A stretch of 64,000 bases of DNA from the NCBI GenBank assembly GCA_030833445.1, contig JAURHD010000006.1, positions 102,598 through 166,597 of the forward strand, read 5' to 3'. The stretch comes from Cephaloticoccus sp. (lineage in GTDB: Bacteria > Verrucomicrobiota > Verrucomicrobiia > Opitutales > Opitutaceae). How positions within the stretch are numbered: the stretch's first letter is position 1; each line of letters begins with the position of its first letter. The notes under the pieces are model-generated. The model was not told where the DNA came from and searched no databases. It worked only from the letters and a program-made list of their open reading frames with translations. Position numbers and translations under genes: made by a program. Shown here piece by piece: positions 1-8,866 of this stretch.

Positions 1-855
1 CCGGATGAATTCGGTGAGATCGGTCACGATCCGCGTTTCCGCTGGGTGAGTTTGCCGGAAAATCTGGGTATCGCGGCTGGGCTCAATGCCGGAGTGGAGG
101 CAGTGACGGGAGACTATGTCGCATTTCTGGATTCGGATGATATTGCGTTACCCACCCGGCTGGAGAAACAAGCCACCCTATTGCAGCGTGACGCACGGCT
201 GGGTTTGGTGAATTGCGGGGTCGCGACCATCGATGAGCAAGGCCACATGACCGGCCGGCTGTTTGTGTTGATCGATGGGGCCGAGCAGAAAGTTTTTTCC
301 GCCTATTATTCGAGCACCATCACCTCTACTTTCATGGTCCGGCGCGAAGTGGCGCAGACTTTTTTGCAACGGGCCGGATTCAAGACCGCGGTGGATTATG
401 ATTTTTTGTCGCGAGTGGCGGAGCAATGGAATTTGGCCGGCGTGCCCGAGATCCTGTTGCATTATCGACGGCATCCCCTGCAGGTCACGGTTACTTCTCG
501 CGATGAACAGGTGTTTAATGAATGCATCGTCCGGTTGATCACGGCACGACGCCGCAACGGGGAGGAGGAGGAGCTGGAGGAGATTGAAACTGAATTCGCG
601 CATTGGCGGCGTTCGCCCCCGCCGCAGGCCGTGATGTTTGCGGCGTTCGCCCGCCGTTTCCTAAACGAGGGTTTCAACACGCTGGCGGTCTATCACGCAC
701 GCAAGCTGCTGGGAGTGAAGCGCACGCCCGGGACCGCACTGCATGGCTTGCGAATTCTGGGCGGGGCGCTGGCGCGTGATCCGGGCCGGGTATTTTGGCT
801 ACTACGAATTCTCCTGACCGGCCCCGTGCGGGCGCATGGCCTCACGCCGTTTTGA
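1..855 (+). CDS. Family 2 glycosyltransferase, 5'-truncated by window edge
   Basis: The reading frame is open from base 1, so the N-terminus (first Rossmann strand) lies outside the window; 284 residues are visible. It transfers a sugar from a nucleotide-sugar donor, probably at the cytoplasmic face of the inner membrane. The visible part holds the ENLGIAAGLNAG loop and the acidic metal-binding motif FLDSDDIALP typical of GT2/GT-A enzymes, followed by a helical C-terminal region. It starts the polysaccharide cluster that continues to about 6.8 kb. Its last 14 bases overlap the 3' end of the convergent flippase gene. Donor and acceptor cannot be read from the sequence. Confidence 0.85.
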   Translation, partial: PDEFGEIGHDPRFRWVSLPENLGIAAGLNAGVEAVTGDYVAFLDSDDIALPTRLEKQATLLQRDARLGLVNCGVATIDEQGHMTGRLFVLIDGAEQKVFSAYYSSTITSTFMVRREVAQTFLQRAGFKTAVDYDFLSRVAEQWNLAGVPEILLHYRRHPLQVTVTSRDEQVFNECIVRLITARRRNGEEEELEEIETEFAHWRRSPPPQAVMFAAFARRFLNEGFNTLAVYHARKLLGVKRTPGTALHGLRILGGALARDPGRVFWLLRILLTGPVRAHGLTPF

Positions 856-2077
856 ACAGTGCCCGATGGGCCAGAGGGCGTTTCACCAGCCACGGGATGA
901 GCGTGCTGCCAAACAACCACCAGCGGAATGCCGTTTCGCCCAGACCAGCCGAAATGCCGCAACCGATCACCAGCACCGCGGCGGTGACCAGATCAACCGG
1001 ACCGCAGGCGGATTCACGTCGGGCCGCCAGTAAAACCGTGTGATAAAATTGCCCGGTGATCAAATTCAGACCGAAGCAGCCGGCGGGAAAAATCCAGACC
1101 AACGCCGGCAGATAGGCGGGATCAATGATGGGCCCAACCAGAAAAGGGGTGATCCAGTTCAGCACGACCAGCCCCAACAGGCTGACCAGGGTATAGCTCA
1201 AAGCCATGCGATCAACGAACCGAAGCAATCCTGCGTGAGTCGCTTCAGGTTGGTCTGCGCGCAGGAACAACACCGGCTGCAGGTATTGGATGAAAATACC
1301 GCCTAGCACGGTGGGCACGATCAACGCCACATTGCTCGCCAGGGTGAAATGTCCGGCCGTCTCGGCGCCAAAACAGGCCGCGACCAGCCAGCGGGTCATG
1401 CTGTTTAATATCCACGCGGTAATGGCGAGGGTGACAAACAGTCCGCCGGTGTAGGCCGGATCGGTAGCCAATGGGAGTGCTTTGCCTTTTCCCACGCCCC
1501 AATACCCGTGCAAGGCCCAAAGCCCGCTGGCAGTGGTGACCAATGCGTGCCCGGCAAAACCGAGCCACAAACCAAACCACTGTCCCCCCGAAGCAAAATA
1601 CAACAACGGTGGCCCAAAGGTCCGCGTCAGTGCGCCAATGGCGGAGAGGCCACAGTCCTGCCAATTTTTCCGGGCTGCTTGCAGGGCGGCCTGCACCACC
1701 GCAAATAAGGTGAGCAACGCCGCGGCGATCATAATGCCGGCCATTGCTCCCGGACTGCCCAAGACCATGCCGCCACCGATGGCCGGCAACAACAGCCAGG
1801 GCAACTTGCGTTTCCATGATTGGTAGATCCCTGCGAACAAGGCCGCGCGATTTTCTGCCCCCGCCCAGTGGCGCGAGACATATTTGATCAACCCGGCGTG
1901 AACCACCACGGCTCCGGTGGTGGTGAAAGTAAGGAATATCCCGTAGCGGCCGAAATCTTCAGGGGAGACCAACTGGGACGTGACCTTGACGCCGACAATA
2001 CCGCACAAAACGCCAAACCCCTGCGCTAGCAGAATGGGCAGCATATGGAGGTTGAATTCCTGGCGGGATAATTTCAT
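842..2077 (-). CDS. Wzx-like polysaccharide flippase (MOP/MATE-type membrane protein)
   Basis: 411 residues, almost entirely hydrophobic, with about 12 predicted membrane spans separated by short charged loops. The N-terminus (ILLAQGFGVLCGIVGVKVTSQLVSPEDFGRY, split here as ILLAQGFGVLCGIVGVK then VTSQLVSPEDFGRY) resembles the first helices of Wzx/RfbX O-antigen and exopolysaccharide flippases, where the phrase 'L.SPEDFG.Y' is common. Such proteins move undecaprenyl-linked oligosaccharides from the cytoplasmic to the periplasmic leaflet. It sits among glycosyltransferases and an exosortase, which fits. It is convergent with the upstream GT2 gene and divergent from the GT4 gene. No substrate can be assigned; family membership is inferred from topology and context. 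Confidence 0.75.
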   Translation of the reverse strand: MKLSRQEFNLHMLPILLAQGFGVLCGIVGVKVTSQLVSPEDFGRYGIFLTFTTTGAVVVHAGLIKYVSRHWAGAENRAALFAGIYQSWKRKLPWLLLPAIGGGMVLGSPGAMAGIMIAAALLTLFAVVQAALQAARKNWQDCGLSAIGALTRTFGPPLLYFASGGQWFGLWLGFAGHALVTTASGLWALHGYWGVGKGKALPLATDPAYTGGLFVTLAITAWILNSMTRWLVAACFGAETAGHFTLASNVALIVPTVLGGIFIQYLQPVLFLRADQPEATHAGLLRFVDRMALSYTLVSLLGLVVLNWITPFLVGPIIDPAYLPALVWIFPAGCFGLNLITGQFYHTVLLAARRESACGPVDLVTAAVLVIGCGISAGLGETAFRWWLFGSTLIPWLVKRPLAHRALFKTA

Positions 2078-2210
2078 CCGGATGCTAGATGCGGAGGTGC
2101 ACGGGGATCACGGTGGGATATCGAGGCAGGGAAATGAGGTGCATGCAGCACAATTGTCAGTGCAAGTCCGGCTTGCCGCCCGCCGGTAAGTGTGGGGTGA
2201 TTCATTTGCA

Positions 2211-3266
2211 GTGCACGTCGCCCTCGATACCAATGCCCTCTATACAACCCGCGCAGGGGTGGCGCGCTATGTGCGGGGGCTGCAAGCCGGTCTTGGAACC
2301 ATCGCCCCGACCGATTTTAAAATCGGTCCATTGGCATGGCCGGTGGAGAATTTTGCCTACGTGCAGCCGCAACGCATGCTGAAAACCGCTTGGCGCGAAC
2401 TGGTTTGGGCCCGGTTAAATGCGCCGCGTCAGTTGCGGTCCATGGGAGCGGATTTGCTGCATTCGACGGGACTATCCTTGGTCCCCCATCCGCCCTGCCG
2501 CGAAGTCGTGACTCTACATGACTTGGCGGTTTTGCGTCAGCCGCAACGATTCCGGCCATGGCAGCGTCATAGCGGTTTGACGCGGCTGCAGCGGCTCAAA
2601 TATGCCGATCACGTCATCGCGGTCAGTCAATTCACGGCCGATGAAGCCATGGCATGGTTGGACCTGCCGGCCCAAAAAATCACGGTCGTCCATCATGGGG
2701 TGACCCTGGCGGAACAGGAGGACATCCCCCCGAATTTGCCGGCCGAGTTTTTTCTATTCGTGGGTTCACTGGAACCGGGAAAAAATCTAGCGTTGCTGCG
2801 CCAAGTATGGCTCGAGGCCCAAAGCCGGGGAACCCCCTTGCCGCCGTTGGTTATCGTCGGCGCGCGATGGGTGGGCGTGGCGACGGAAGGAAGTGCCCCG
2901 GCGGGCTGGCATTTCATGGGACATCAATCCGATGCAGTTTTGTTGGCGCTCTACCGCCGAGCCCGGGCGCTGTTGTTTCCCAGCTTGCATGAAGGCTTCG
3001 GACTCCCGGTGCTGGAAGCGATGGCGGCGGGCTGTCCGGTGATCTGCGGATCGGTGGCCAGTCTGCCGGAAGTCGGAGGTGATGCCGTATCATATGCCGG
3101 ACTCACCGTCAGCGAATTCGCGGCTGCAATAAATGAACTCCTGACGAACCATGAACGTCGCCGGGAGTTGGTTGAGGCCGGATTGGCTCAAGCCAAAAAT
3201 TTTAATTGGGCGACCTGTGCGCAAGCGACCTTTGAGGTATATCGCAGCGTCCTTGCTTCCCGATGA
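2211..3266 (+). CDS. Family 4 glycosyltransferase (GT-B fold)
   Basis: About 351 residues with the two-domain GT-B pattern. The C-terminal donor-binding motif HEGFGLPVLEAMAAGCPVI with its EX7E arrangement is diagnostic of GT4, and the FVGSLEPGKN stretch marks the domain boundary. I chose the GTG at 2211 because it places the first strand (HVALDTNALYTT) at the N-terminus as in related mannosyl- and glucosyltransferases; a GTG at 2190 adds seven residues and is possible. Its stop overlaps the next start (ATGA, 3263-3266), so the two genes are translationally coupled. Likely role: sugar addition to a lipid-linked polysaccharide precursor. Confidence 0.88.
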   Translation: MHVALDTNALYTTRAGVARYVRGLQAGLGTIAPTDFKIGPLAWPVENFAYVQPQRMLKTAWRELVWARLNAPRQLRSMGADLLHSTGLSLVPHPPCREVVTLHDLAVLRQPQRFRPWQRHSGLTRLQRLKYADHVIAVSQFTADEAMAWLDLPAQKITVVHHGVTLAEQEDIPPNLPAEFFLFVGSLEPGKNLALLRQVWLEAQSRGTPLPPLVIVGARWVGVATEGSAPAGWHFMGHQSDAVLLALYRRARALLFPSLHEGFGLPVLEAMAAGCPVICGSVASLPEVGGDAVSYAGLTVSEFAAAINELLTNHERRRELVEAGLAQAKNFNWATCAQATFEVYRSVLASR

Positions 3267-4159
3267 AAACTTGCGTGTGGGTGGTGATCCCCAGTTATTA
3301 CCGATTGGAGTTGTTGCAAAGGGCGCTGAATTCCTTGGGCGATCAGGGACCGGCCTTGGCCGGGGTGATGGTGGTGGACAACAGCGGTGGCCAAGCAACC
3401 TTGCCGGTTAAGTTGCATGCCCAACCGGAGATCAGAGTGGTCACGCCCAGTGAAAATTTGGGCACGGCGGGAGGCCTTGCTCTGGGGATGCGCACCGTGT
3501 TGGGGACTACAGCCGCCACTCATTGTTGGATCATGGATGATGATGCGGAAGCCGGCAGCGGGGTGTTGCGCGCCATGCTGGAAGCGTTGGATTCAGCCGG
3601 CGCGGAGGTGGCAACTTCCTTGTTGATCGATCACCGCGGGAAGGTGGCTTGGTATCCCGGCCCTTTGCCGCAACCGGCTTGGAATGTAATTCGTAGTGGA
3701 GTGACTCCGCAGGAATTTAGGCAACGTTGCGGAGCGACGCCGTTGCCTTGGACCTGGGCAACCTGGGCCAGTATGCTTGTGACTCGTAAGGCGATTGAGG
3801 CGGTCGGTCTGCCCGATGTGGATCTGTGGTATCAGGGCAGTGACATCGAATACACCCTGCGCCTGTCTTCTCATTTCCCCTGTGTCTTGGCCCCCGCGGC
3901 TGTCTGCGCCCATCTTCCCCCGCCGGGGGATCAATCCAAGCAACGCATCAAATCCTACTGGGCCTTACAAAACGGCGCTTACATTGCCACCCGGCTGCCG
4001 CACGGCCGCCGCAGCTTGCGCCACCTGCCGGGTAACCATTTTCGCCATTGGAAAGCCCAACACTATCAGCTGCGTGCCCTCACTGAAAGTTTTCGGGCAT
4101 TTTGGCGCGGCGCAATTTGTGGCCGGCGGGTCGGGCGCGCGGAATATGCCGCCGTTTAA
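3263..4159 (+). CDS. Family 2 glycosyltransferase, GlfT/rhamnosyltransferase-like
   Basis: 298 residues. The N-terminus VIPSYYRLELLQRALNSL followed by VVDNSGG and SENLGTAGG is the GT2 nucleotide-binding region, and WIMDDDAEAG is the DXD metal site in the 'DDD' form seen in galactofuranosyl- and rhamnosyltransferases. A later WATWASMLVTRKAIEAVG and GSDIEY segment fits the acceptor/base region of the same group. It is coupled to the preceding GT4 gene by a 4-base overlap and ends convergently with the GT9 gene, sharing 4 bases with it. Sugar specificity is unknown. Confidence 0.85.
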   Translation: MKTCVWVVIPSYYRLELLQRALNSLGDQGPALAGVMVVDNSGGQATLPVKLHAQPEIRVVTPSENLGTAGGLALGMRTVLGTTAATHCWIMDDDAEAGSGVLRAMLEALDSAGAEVATSLLIDHRGKVAWYPGPLPQPAWNVIRSGVTPQEFRQRCGATPLPWTWATWASMLVTRKAIEAVGLPDVDLWYQGSDIEYTLRLSSHFPCVLAPAAVCAHLPPPGDQSKQRIKSYWALQNGAYIATRLPHGRRSLRHLPGNHFRHWKAQHYQLRALTESFRAFWRGAICGRRVGRAEYAAV

Positions 4160-5076
4160 TTGTCCAACCAGGTGGTCAATCGTTTCCAGACTGCATCGGT
4201 ATTGATCTCCATCAGGCAATGCGGGGTGGAGTAGCGGCAATAATCACGACAGGGTTTGTATTTGCAGGGAGCACCGTTGATCCATGTGCCCTTGGGGTGC
4301 TGCGTCGCGAAAACTTCCGGCAGTTGGGGACCAATGGTAAAGGTGGGCACGCCCAGGAGGGCCGCGATGTGGCCCGGACCGGAATCATTTCCGATGAAAT
4401 GGTCGGCCGTGGCTAATTTCTCAATCAAAGCATCGAGGCTGCCTTGGGTCTCGTCGATCTGGGTGACCTGCCAACCGGCCGCCGTGAGTTGATTTGCAAT
4501 GGTCGCAAACCTTTCCGTGGGCCAGCGCCGGGTTGGTTGGGCGGCTCCGATGTGGATGACGATGTGTCGACCTGATGGGGGCCTCAGTGGGAGGGGCTTA
4601 ACTTCCCACCCGAATCGATGGGCGTGTTTTCCCCAATAGGCAGTGCGATGCAGGTTCAGTGGCGGTGGCAGGGCATGGCTCAGGAGCAGGCCGGATCCGG
4701 CCCGAGGGAAGCCGATCACTTGATCCGCTCGTGTGAGGCGCAAAAAGAGATGCTCGCGGGGATCGGGTCGCGCGCTGACGGCGGCGGAAAAACGGCGGTC
4801 TTTGAGCTGGAGCAAGATTTGCCGCATTTCCTGCCAGGGCCAGCGATTCAGTCGGTATTTCCCTTTAAACACGGTCCAGGGTGCGTCGAATTCGATCAGT
4901 TCGACTTCGGGTGCGAACCGTTTGAGCAAGGGAGCCGCATAAGCTTTGGCGAGTAGGGTGACTTGGGTATGGCGAGCGGCTGTTTGCAGGAATGGCATGG
5001 CGAGCGCGAGATCGCCCAAACCCCATAATTCGGTCACGAGCAGTCGTTCGATGGGTGCTGGAGTTGGTTTTGCCAA
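4156..5076 (-). CDS. Glycosyltransferase family 9 (heptosyltransferase-like)
   Basis: About 306 residues. LLVTELWGLGDLALAMPFL near the N-terminus is the GT9 pattern (usually 'RlgaLGDvl...P'), and the C-terminal half carries HIGAAQPTRRWPTERF and FIGNDSGPGHIAALLGVPT, the donor-binding hallmark of ADP-heptose:LPS heptosyltransferases. No ATG is available near the homologous N-terminus. I place the start at the TTG at 5076; a GTG near 5118 would overlap the exosortase gene. The frame stays open far upstream (to about 5688) but that part is antisense to the exosortase. A Cys-rich tail (CKYKPCRDYCRYSTPHC) resembles that of other GT9 proteins. Probable role: LPS core or exopolysaccharide assembly. 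Confidence 0.82.
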   Translation of the reverse strand: MAKPTPAPIERLLVTELWGLGDLALAMPFLQTAARHTQVTLLAKAYAAPLLKRFAPEVELIEFDAPWTVFKGKYRLNRWPWQEMRQILLQLKDRRFSAAVSARPDPREHLFLRLTRADQVIGFPRAGSGLLLSHALPPPLNLHRTAYWGKHAHRFGWEVKPLPLRPPSGRHIVIHIGAAQPTRRWPTERFATIANQLTAAGWQVTQIDETQGSLDALIEKLATADHFIGNDSGPGHIAALLGVPTFTIGPQLPEVFATQHPKGTWINGAPCKYKPCRDYCRYSTPHCLMEINTDAVWKRLTTWLDN

Positions 5077-5100
5077 TTCGCGGAAGTTAAGTTCTAAATT

Positions 5101-6756
5101 ATGCGGATGACAAGAAACCTGCACCCTGATCGCACCAACCTTTGGGCGGCTTTGATCTGTGGCTTGGTCGGTTTCGGAGTATTTCAATTCTGGGGTAATC
5201 CCACTCACGGTTATATCGCGTCGGATTCGTTGTTTTACTGGTGGGGGTTTCAATGGGTTAATCCGTCCTCGGAGACGGAGCACGGTTGGATGATCTTGGG
5301 GCTTAGTCTTTGGCTGTTTTGGCGCAATGCCCGGGCCATCCCCATTGGTCCGAACCCGGCAGTTCCCGGGCGCGCACTGGTTGTCATGGCGGCCGGACTG
5401 GCCCTGCACGTCCTTGGCTATGCCGTGCAACAGGCGCGCATATCGATCATCGGGCTGTTGGTTTTCACGGGAGGTGGTTTGATGCTGGCTGGCGGGCGTC
5501 GCTGGGGTCGCGCGGCCGTGTTTCCGCTGTGGTTCATGATCTTTGCCATCCCGATCAATGTATTGGACACGGCGGGTTTTTGGCTGCGCATGTGGGTGAT
5601 TGATGCGAGTTACCAGATCGCCCACTTGGCCGGTATCGATGTGGTGCGTAACGGCACGCAGCTTTTCTCGCCGGACGGACATTACCAATATGATGTAGCG
5701 GCAGCCTGTTCCGGGGTGCGCTCGTTGATGGCATTGACGGCGCTTTCATTGTTGGTGGGTTATCTGAATTTCAAGTCGTGGTGGGCACGGACCCTCGTGC
5801 TGTTGCTGAGTTTCCCTTTCACCTACGTCGGCAATGTGGTGCGGATTTCCGCGATCATTCTTTTTGCCCAATGGTGGGGGCAGGATGCAGGTATGCTGGT
5901 GCATGAATGGGCGGGATTTGTGGTCTTCGTCATCGTGCTCGGTGGTGTGCTCGCGACGGTCAACCTGTTGGGCCGACTCGTGCCGGGCAGCTTGCAGCAG
6001 CCCGGACTTACGAACGCTCCATTTTGGTCTGCGCCCACCACTGCAAATGATTTTGGCCGGAAGCAAATTTATGCCGTGGTCCTGGGCGCGGCGATTCTGG
6101 CCGTGGCCGCGGTCAACCTGACGAGACATTTTGATACCCTGCCGTTACGATCGGACAGCGGAATTTTATTGAATGAAGATGGCATCGATCCGGTGCCTTT
6201 GCCGGCGTTCATTGGGGTGGATTGGATTGGACGCACGGCGCCGGTTTCGGCCATTGAACGCGAGATCCTGCCACCGGACACCGGTTATTCCCGGCGCACC
6301 TATGTCGCGCTGCATCAACCGGGTCACGGCGTATTTTTGTCGATTGTGCTCAGTGGACGTGATCGCACCTCGATCCACCGACCTGAGTTGTGCGTGACCG
6401 GGCAAAGATGGACCATCCATGGACAGACGAAGCATCAATTCCAACTCGACGAAACGGGTGCCTTGATTTTACCGGCCACGCTCCTGCATCTGGTTCAGGA
6501 CGATCCTCGCAACAATCGACAGTTGCCGGCGCTGATCGCGTATTGGTTTGTGAACAGTGAGCGCGTGGTCGCGACTCACTGGGAGCGCATGTTTTGGGGC
6601 GCTTGGGACCGTTTGCGTCATGGCCGGGCGGATCGGTGGGCCTATGTTCTGGTGCAAACCGATGCAGTGGATGGAGAAGCCGCCGCATTGTCCCGGATGC
6701 AGGAAGTGCTCAAGGGCACAGTGCCCGAGTTTCAGCGCTCGTTACCGGCAAACTGA
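5101..6756 (+). CDS. Exosortase fused to an EpsI-type C-terminal domain
   Basis: 551 residues. The first ~300 form a multi-span membrane domain with the exosortase catalytic triad: Cys203 (AACSGVRSL), Arg248 (NVVRIS) and His268 (VHEWAG). After a further span at about 322-340, the C-terminal ~200 residues form an EpsI/DUF3485-like periplasmic domain with the characteristic HRPELC motif at 426-431. Exosortases are thought to cleave C-terminal sorting signals of PEP-CTERM type and to work with exopolysaccharide export; EpsI is often a separate protein but fusions are known. The surrounding glycosyltransferases and flippase are the expected context. No protein with a clear PEP-CTERM tail was recognised in this window, so its substrates lie elsewhere. 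Confidence 0.92.
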   Translation: MRMTRNLHPDRTNLWAALICGLVGFGVFQFWGNPTHGYIASDSLFYWWGFQWVNPSSETEHGWMILGLSLWLFWRNARAIPIGPNPAVPGRALVVMAAGLALHVLGYAVQQARISIIGLLVFTGGGLMLAGGRRWGRAAVFPLWFMIFAIPINVLDTAGFWLRMWVIDASYQIAHLAGIDVVRNGTQLFSPDGHYQYDVAAACSGVRSLMALTALSLLVGYLNFKSWWARTLVLLLSFPFTYVGNVVRISAIILFAQWWGQDAGMLVHEWAGFVVFVIVLGGVLATVNLLGRLVPGSLQQPGLTNAPFWSAPTTANDFGRKQIYAVVLGAAILAVAAVNLTRHFDTLPLRSDSGILLNEDGIDPVPLPAFIGVDWIGRTAPVSAIEREILPPDTGYSRRTYVALHQPGHGVFLSIVLSGRDRTSIHRPELCVTGQRWTIHGQTKHQFQLDETGALILPATLLHLVQDDPRNNRQLPALIAYWFVNSERVVATHWERMFWGAWDRLRHGRADRWAYVLVQTDAVDGEAAALSRMQEVLKGTVPEFQRSLPAN

Positions 6757-6808
6757 TCGGGAGAAAGCTTGAGCTTTGCTCCCTGCCACCTAGCTTCCTC
6801 GCCCTTTG

Positions 6809-8386
6809 ATGTCAGCAAGTGCAGCCACCATCGCCTCGCTTTTTGCTGCCAGCAGCCCTTTTGACTGGCAGCTGGCGGTTGCCTTGTTGCTCGGCATGGG
6901 CGTCGGCTTTTTTGTGGTCTGGGCCGTGACACGCAATACCCGCCGATTGGCCCATGAAAACGCCGCTGAATTGATTGAAGTGGCGCGCCGTGAAGCCGCG
7001 GTCGCGGCGGAAGAGATCAAACAGAAGGCAGCGGAAGAAATCCGTCAAAAACACGCCACCCTGAGCAAGGATTTTTCCCGACACGAAATCGACAGCGAGG
7101 TGCGCTTGCGCGAGATCCGGGCGCACGAAGAATCACTGGCGTTGTTGGATTATCAATTGGAGCAACGGCAGGAACGGGTTAACCGTGAGAATGCCGCGGT
7201 GCGCCAGGCGCGTGATGCGATCCGGGCAATGTCGAAAAGTGTCCGCAAGCGACTGGAGGGCGTTTCGCAAATGGATGCTGAGGCCGTGAAGGAAGCCTTG
7301 CGCGAGGAAGTCATGCTGGAGTGTCAGGATGAACTGCGGGCCCTGCGTCGCGAGACCTTGGAGAAATCCGAACGGGAATTGGAGATGGAGGCGCAGCGCA
7401 CGCTGATTGCCACCATGCAGCGTTTGGCCATCCGTCCGAGCAACGATCTGACGGCCACGATCATCCAGCTGCCGAGCGAAGAAATGAAGGGCCGCATTAT
7501 CGGGCGGGAGGGCCGCAATATCAAAGCCTTTGAATCCGCCACCGGCGTGACTGTGCTGATCGATGAATCACCGCAGACGGTGCTGATTTCCTCTTTTGAT
7601 CCGGTGCGCCGCGAAGTGGCGCGCAATGCGCTCGAGGCCCTCGTGGTCGATGGCCGGATTCATCCGGCCACGATTGAGGAGTTTGTGAAACGGGCGCAGG
7701 ATGAAGTGGGCGCCACGGCCACCCAGGCCGGGGAAGATGCTGTCGCCCGACTCAACATCAACGGGCTCCATCCGGAGATTATCAGCCTGCTTGGCAAGTT
7801 GCGCTACCGGTTTTCCTACAACCAAAACGTGTTGGATCATTCGATCGAAACGGCGTTTCTCGCTTCCATGATTGCGAGCGAGGTCGGGCTTGATCCCAAT
7901 TTGGCCAAGCGTGCCGGACTGTTGCACGATATCGGCAAGGCGGCGTCGGCAGAGCTCGAGGGCAGCCACGCGCACATTGGCGCGGAATTCATCAAGCGTT
8001 ACGGGGAGACCCCGATCGTGGTCAATGCGGTCGAGGCTCATCACGAGGAAGTAAAGCCCGAGACGGTCTACGCCGGATTAGTCATTCTTGCGGATACCAT
8101 TTCCGCGGTGCGCCCGGGGGCCCGCGCCGAATCTATTACGGGTTACGTGCAACGGTTGGAGCGACTGGAACAACTCGCGACTTCCATCGAGGGTGTGCAG
8201 CAGGCCTTTGCGATCCAGGCGGGCCGGGAAATTCGGGTGGTGGTTGCCCCGCATATGGTGACCGATGACCGGGCCCGTGAAATCGCCCGCGAACTGCGCC
8301 AACGGGTGGAGACCGAGTTGGAATACCCGAGTGCGATCAAGATCACCGTAATTCGTGAACAGCGCTTTACCGAAACCGCCACATGA
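6809..8386 (+). CDS. rny: Ribonuclease Y
   Basis: 525 residues with the standard RNase Y order: an N-terminal membrane anchor (about 20-41), a long charged coiled coil (about 45-200), a KH RNA-binding domain with GRIIGREGRNIKAFE, and an HD domain with LLHDIGKA (His373, Asp374) that holds the metal-dependent endonuclease site. It initiates mRNA decay at the inner membrane. I chose the ATG at 6809 over a TTG one codon upstream. The gene starts 52 bases after the exosortase and is followed by a short GC hairpin and a longer inverted repeat before queF. Identification is secure. Confidence 0.97.
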   Translation: MSASAATIASLFAASSPFDWQLAVALLLGMGVGFFVVWAVTRNTRRLAHENAAELIEVARREAAVAAEEIKQKAAEEIRQKHATLSKDFSRHEIDSEVRLREIRAHEESLALLDYQLEQRQERVNRENAAVRQARDAIRAMSKSVRKRLEGVSQMDAEAVKEALREEVMLECQDELRALRRETLEKSERELEMEAQRTLIATMQRLAIRPSNDLTATIIQLPSEEMKGRIIGREGRNIKAFESATGVTVLIDESPQTVLISSFDPVRREVARNALEALVVDGRIHPATIEEFVKRAQDEVGATATQAGEDAVARLNINGLHPEIISLLGKLRYRFSYNQNVLDHSIETAFLASMIASEVGLDPNLAKRAGLLHDIGKAASAELEGSHAHIGAEFIKRYGETPIVVNAVEAHHEEVKPETVYAGLVILADTISAVRPGARAESITGYVQRLERLEQLATSIEGVQQAFAIQAGREIRVVVAPHMVTDDRAREIARELRQRVETELEYPSAIKITVIREQRFTETAT

Positions 8387-8404
8387 GCGCGAGCTGCCTC
8401 GCGC
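8387..8404 (+). other. GC-rich hairpin immediately after the rny stop codon
   Basis: GCGCGAG (8387-8393) pairs perfectly with CTCGCGC (8398-8404) around a CTGC loop, starting at the base after the TGA of rny. There is no T-tract, so it is not a canonical intrinsic terminator; it may protect the 3' end of rny mRNA or pause transcription before queF. Confidence 0.4.
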
Positions 8405-8424
8405 AACCATAAGCCCAAAGCATT

Positions 8425-8490
8425 AAGCGATAAGCTTTAGCTACCCTTGGTGCATTTTGCTTTAAGCTTTAGGCTTCCTGCTTATCGCTT
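8425..8490 (+). other. Inverted repeat in the queF leader
   Basis: AAGCGATAAGC (8425-8435) is the exact reverse complement of GCTTATCGCTT (8480-8490), an 11-bp potential stem enclosing 44 bases and ending six bases before the queF ATG. The intervening sequence contains a near direct repeat, TAAGCTTTAG at 8431-8440 and 8463-8472. The stem would sequester the region just before the start codon. Possible roles are a translational control element or a small dispersed repeat; it does not match the preQ1 riboswitch consensus well enough to call one. Confidence 0.4.
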
Positions 8491-8496
8491 CCCTTT

Positions 8497-8862
8497 ATGG
8501 CCGATCTAAAGATCCTCGAAACTTTTCCCAATCCCGCATCGCATCGCGATTTTCTGATTGAGCACACGCATCATGAGTTCACCTCCGTGTGCCCGATGAC
8601 CGGTCATCCTGACTTTGCCGATATCTCATTGAGCTATGTGGCGGACAAGACCTGCGTCGAACTGAAGTCGCTCAAGCTTTACTTCCACGCTTATCGCAAC
8701 GAAGGAATTTATTTTGAGGCCGCGACCAACAAGATTTGTGACGACCTCGGCAAGGCTTTGAAACCGCGTTCGTTGAAGATCATCGCCAACTGGAAGGCGC
8801 GCGGGGGATTCAGTTCGCGCATTACCGCAGAGTGGAAGTCACCCAAGCGGAAAAAGAAATAA
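8497..8862 (+). CDS. queF: NADPH-dependent 7-cyano-7-deazaguanine reductase (QueF)
   Basis: 121 residues, the size of the single-domain (YkvM-type) QueF. The enzyme reduces preQ0 to preQ1 in queuosine biosynthesis in the cytoplasm. The catalytic Cys32 lies in FTSVCPMTGHPDFA with the acid-base Asp39 seven residues later, the usual spacing, and the substrate-binding ELKSLKLYFHAYRNEGIYFE segment is intact. The C-terminus ends in a lysine-rich tail. It is convergent with the hisN-like gene, four bases away. No other queuosine gene is nearby. The unusual inverted repeat in its leader is described separately. Confidence 0.96.
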   Translation: MADLKILETFPNPASHRDFLIEHTHHEFTSVCPMTGHPDFADISLSYVADKTCVELKSLKLYFHAYRNEGIYFEAATNKICDDLGKALKPRSLKIIANWKARGGFSSRITAEWKSPKRKKK

Positions 8863-8866
8863 TTAC

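Noticed and set aside
4156..5688. 510-residue reading of the GT9 gene from an ATG at 5688
   Set aside because: The first ~200 residues are antisense to the exosortase and have no GT9 similarity; the family domain begins at about 5076.
8405..8496. preQ1 riboswitch in the queF leader
   Set aside because: A short CTAC-containing stretch recalls the class I aptamer, but the required stem, loop and A-rich tail pairing are not convincing; a covariance search would be needed.
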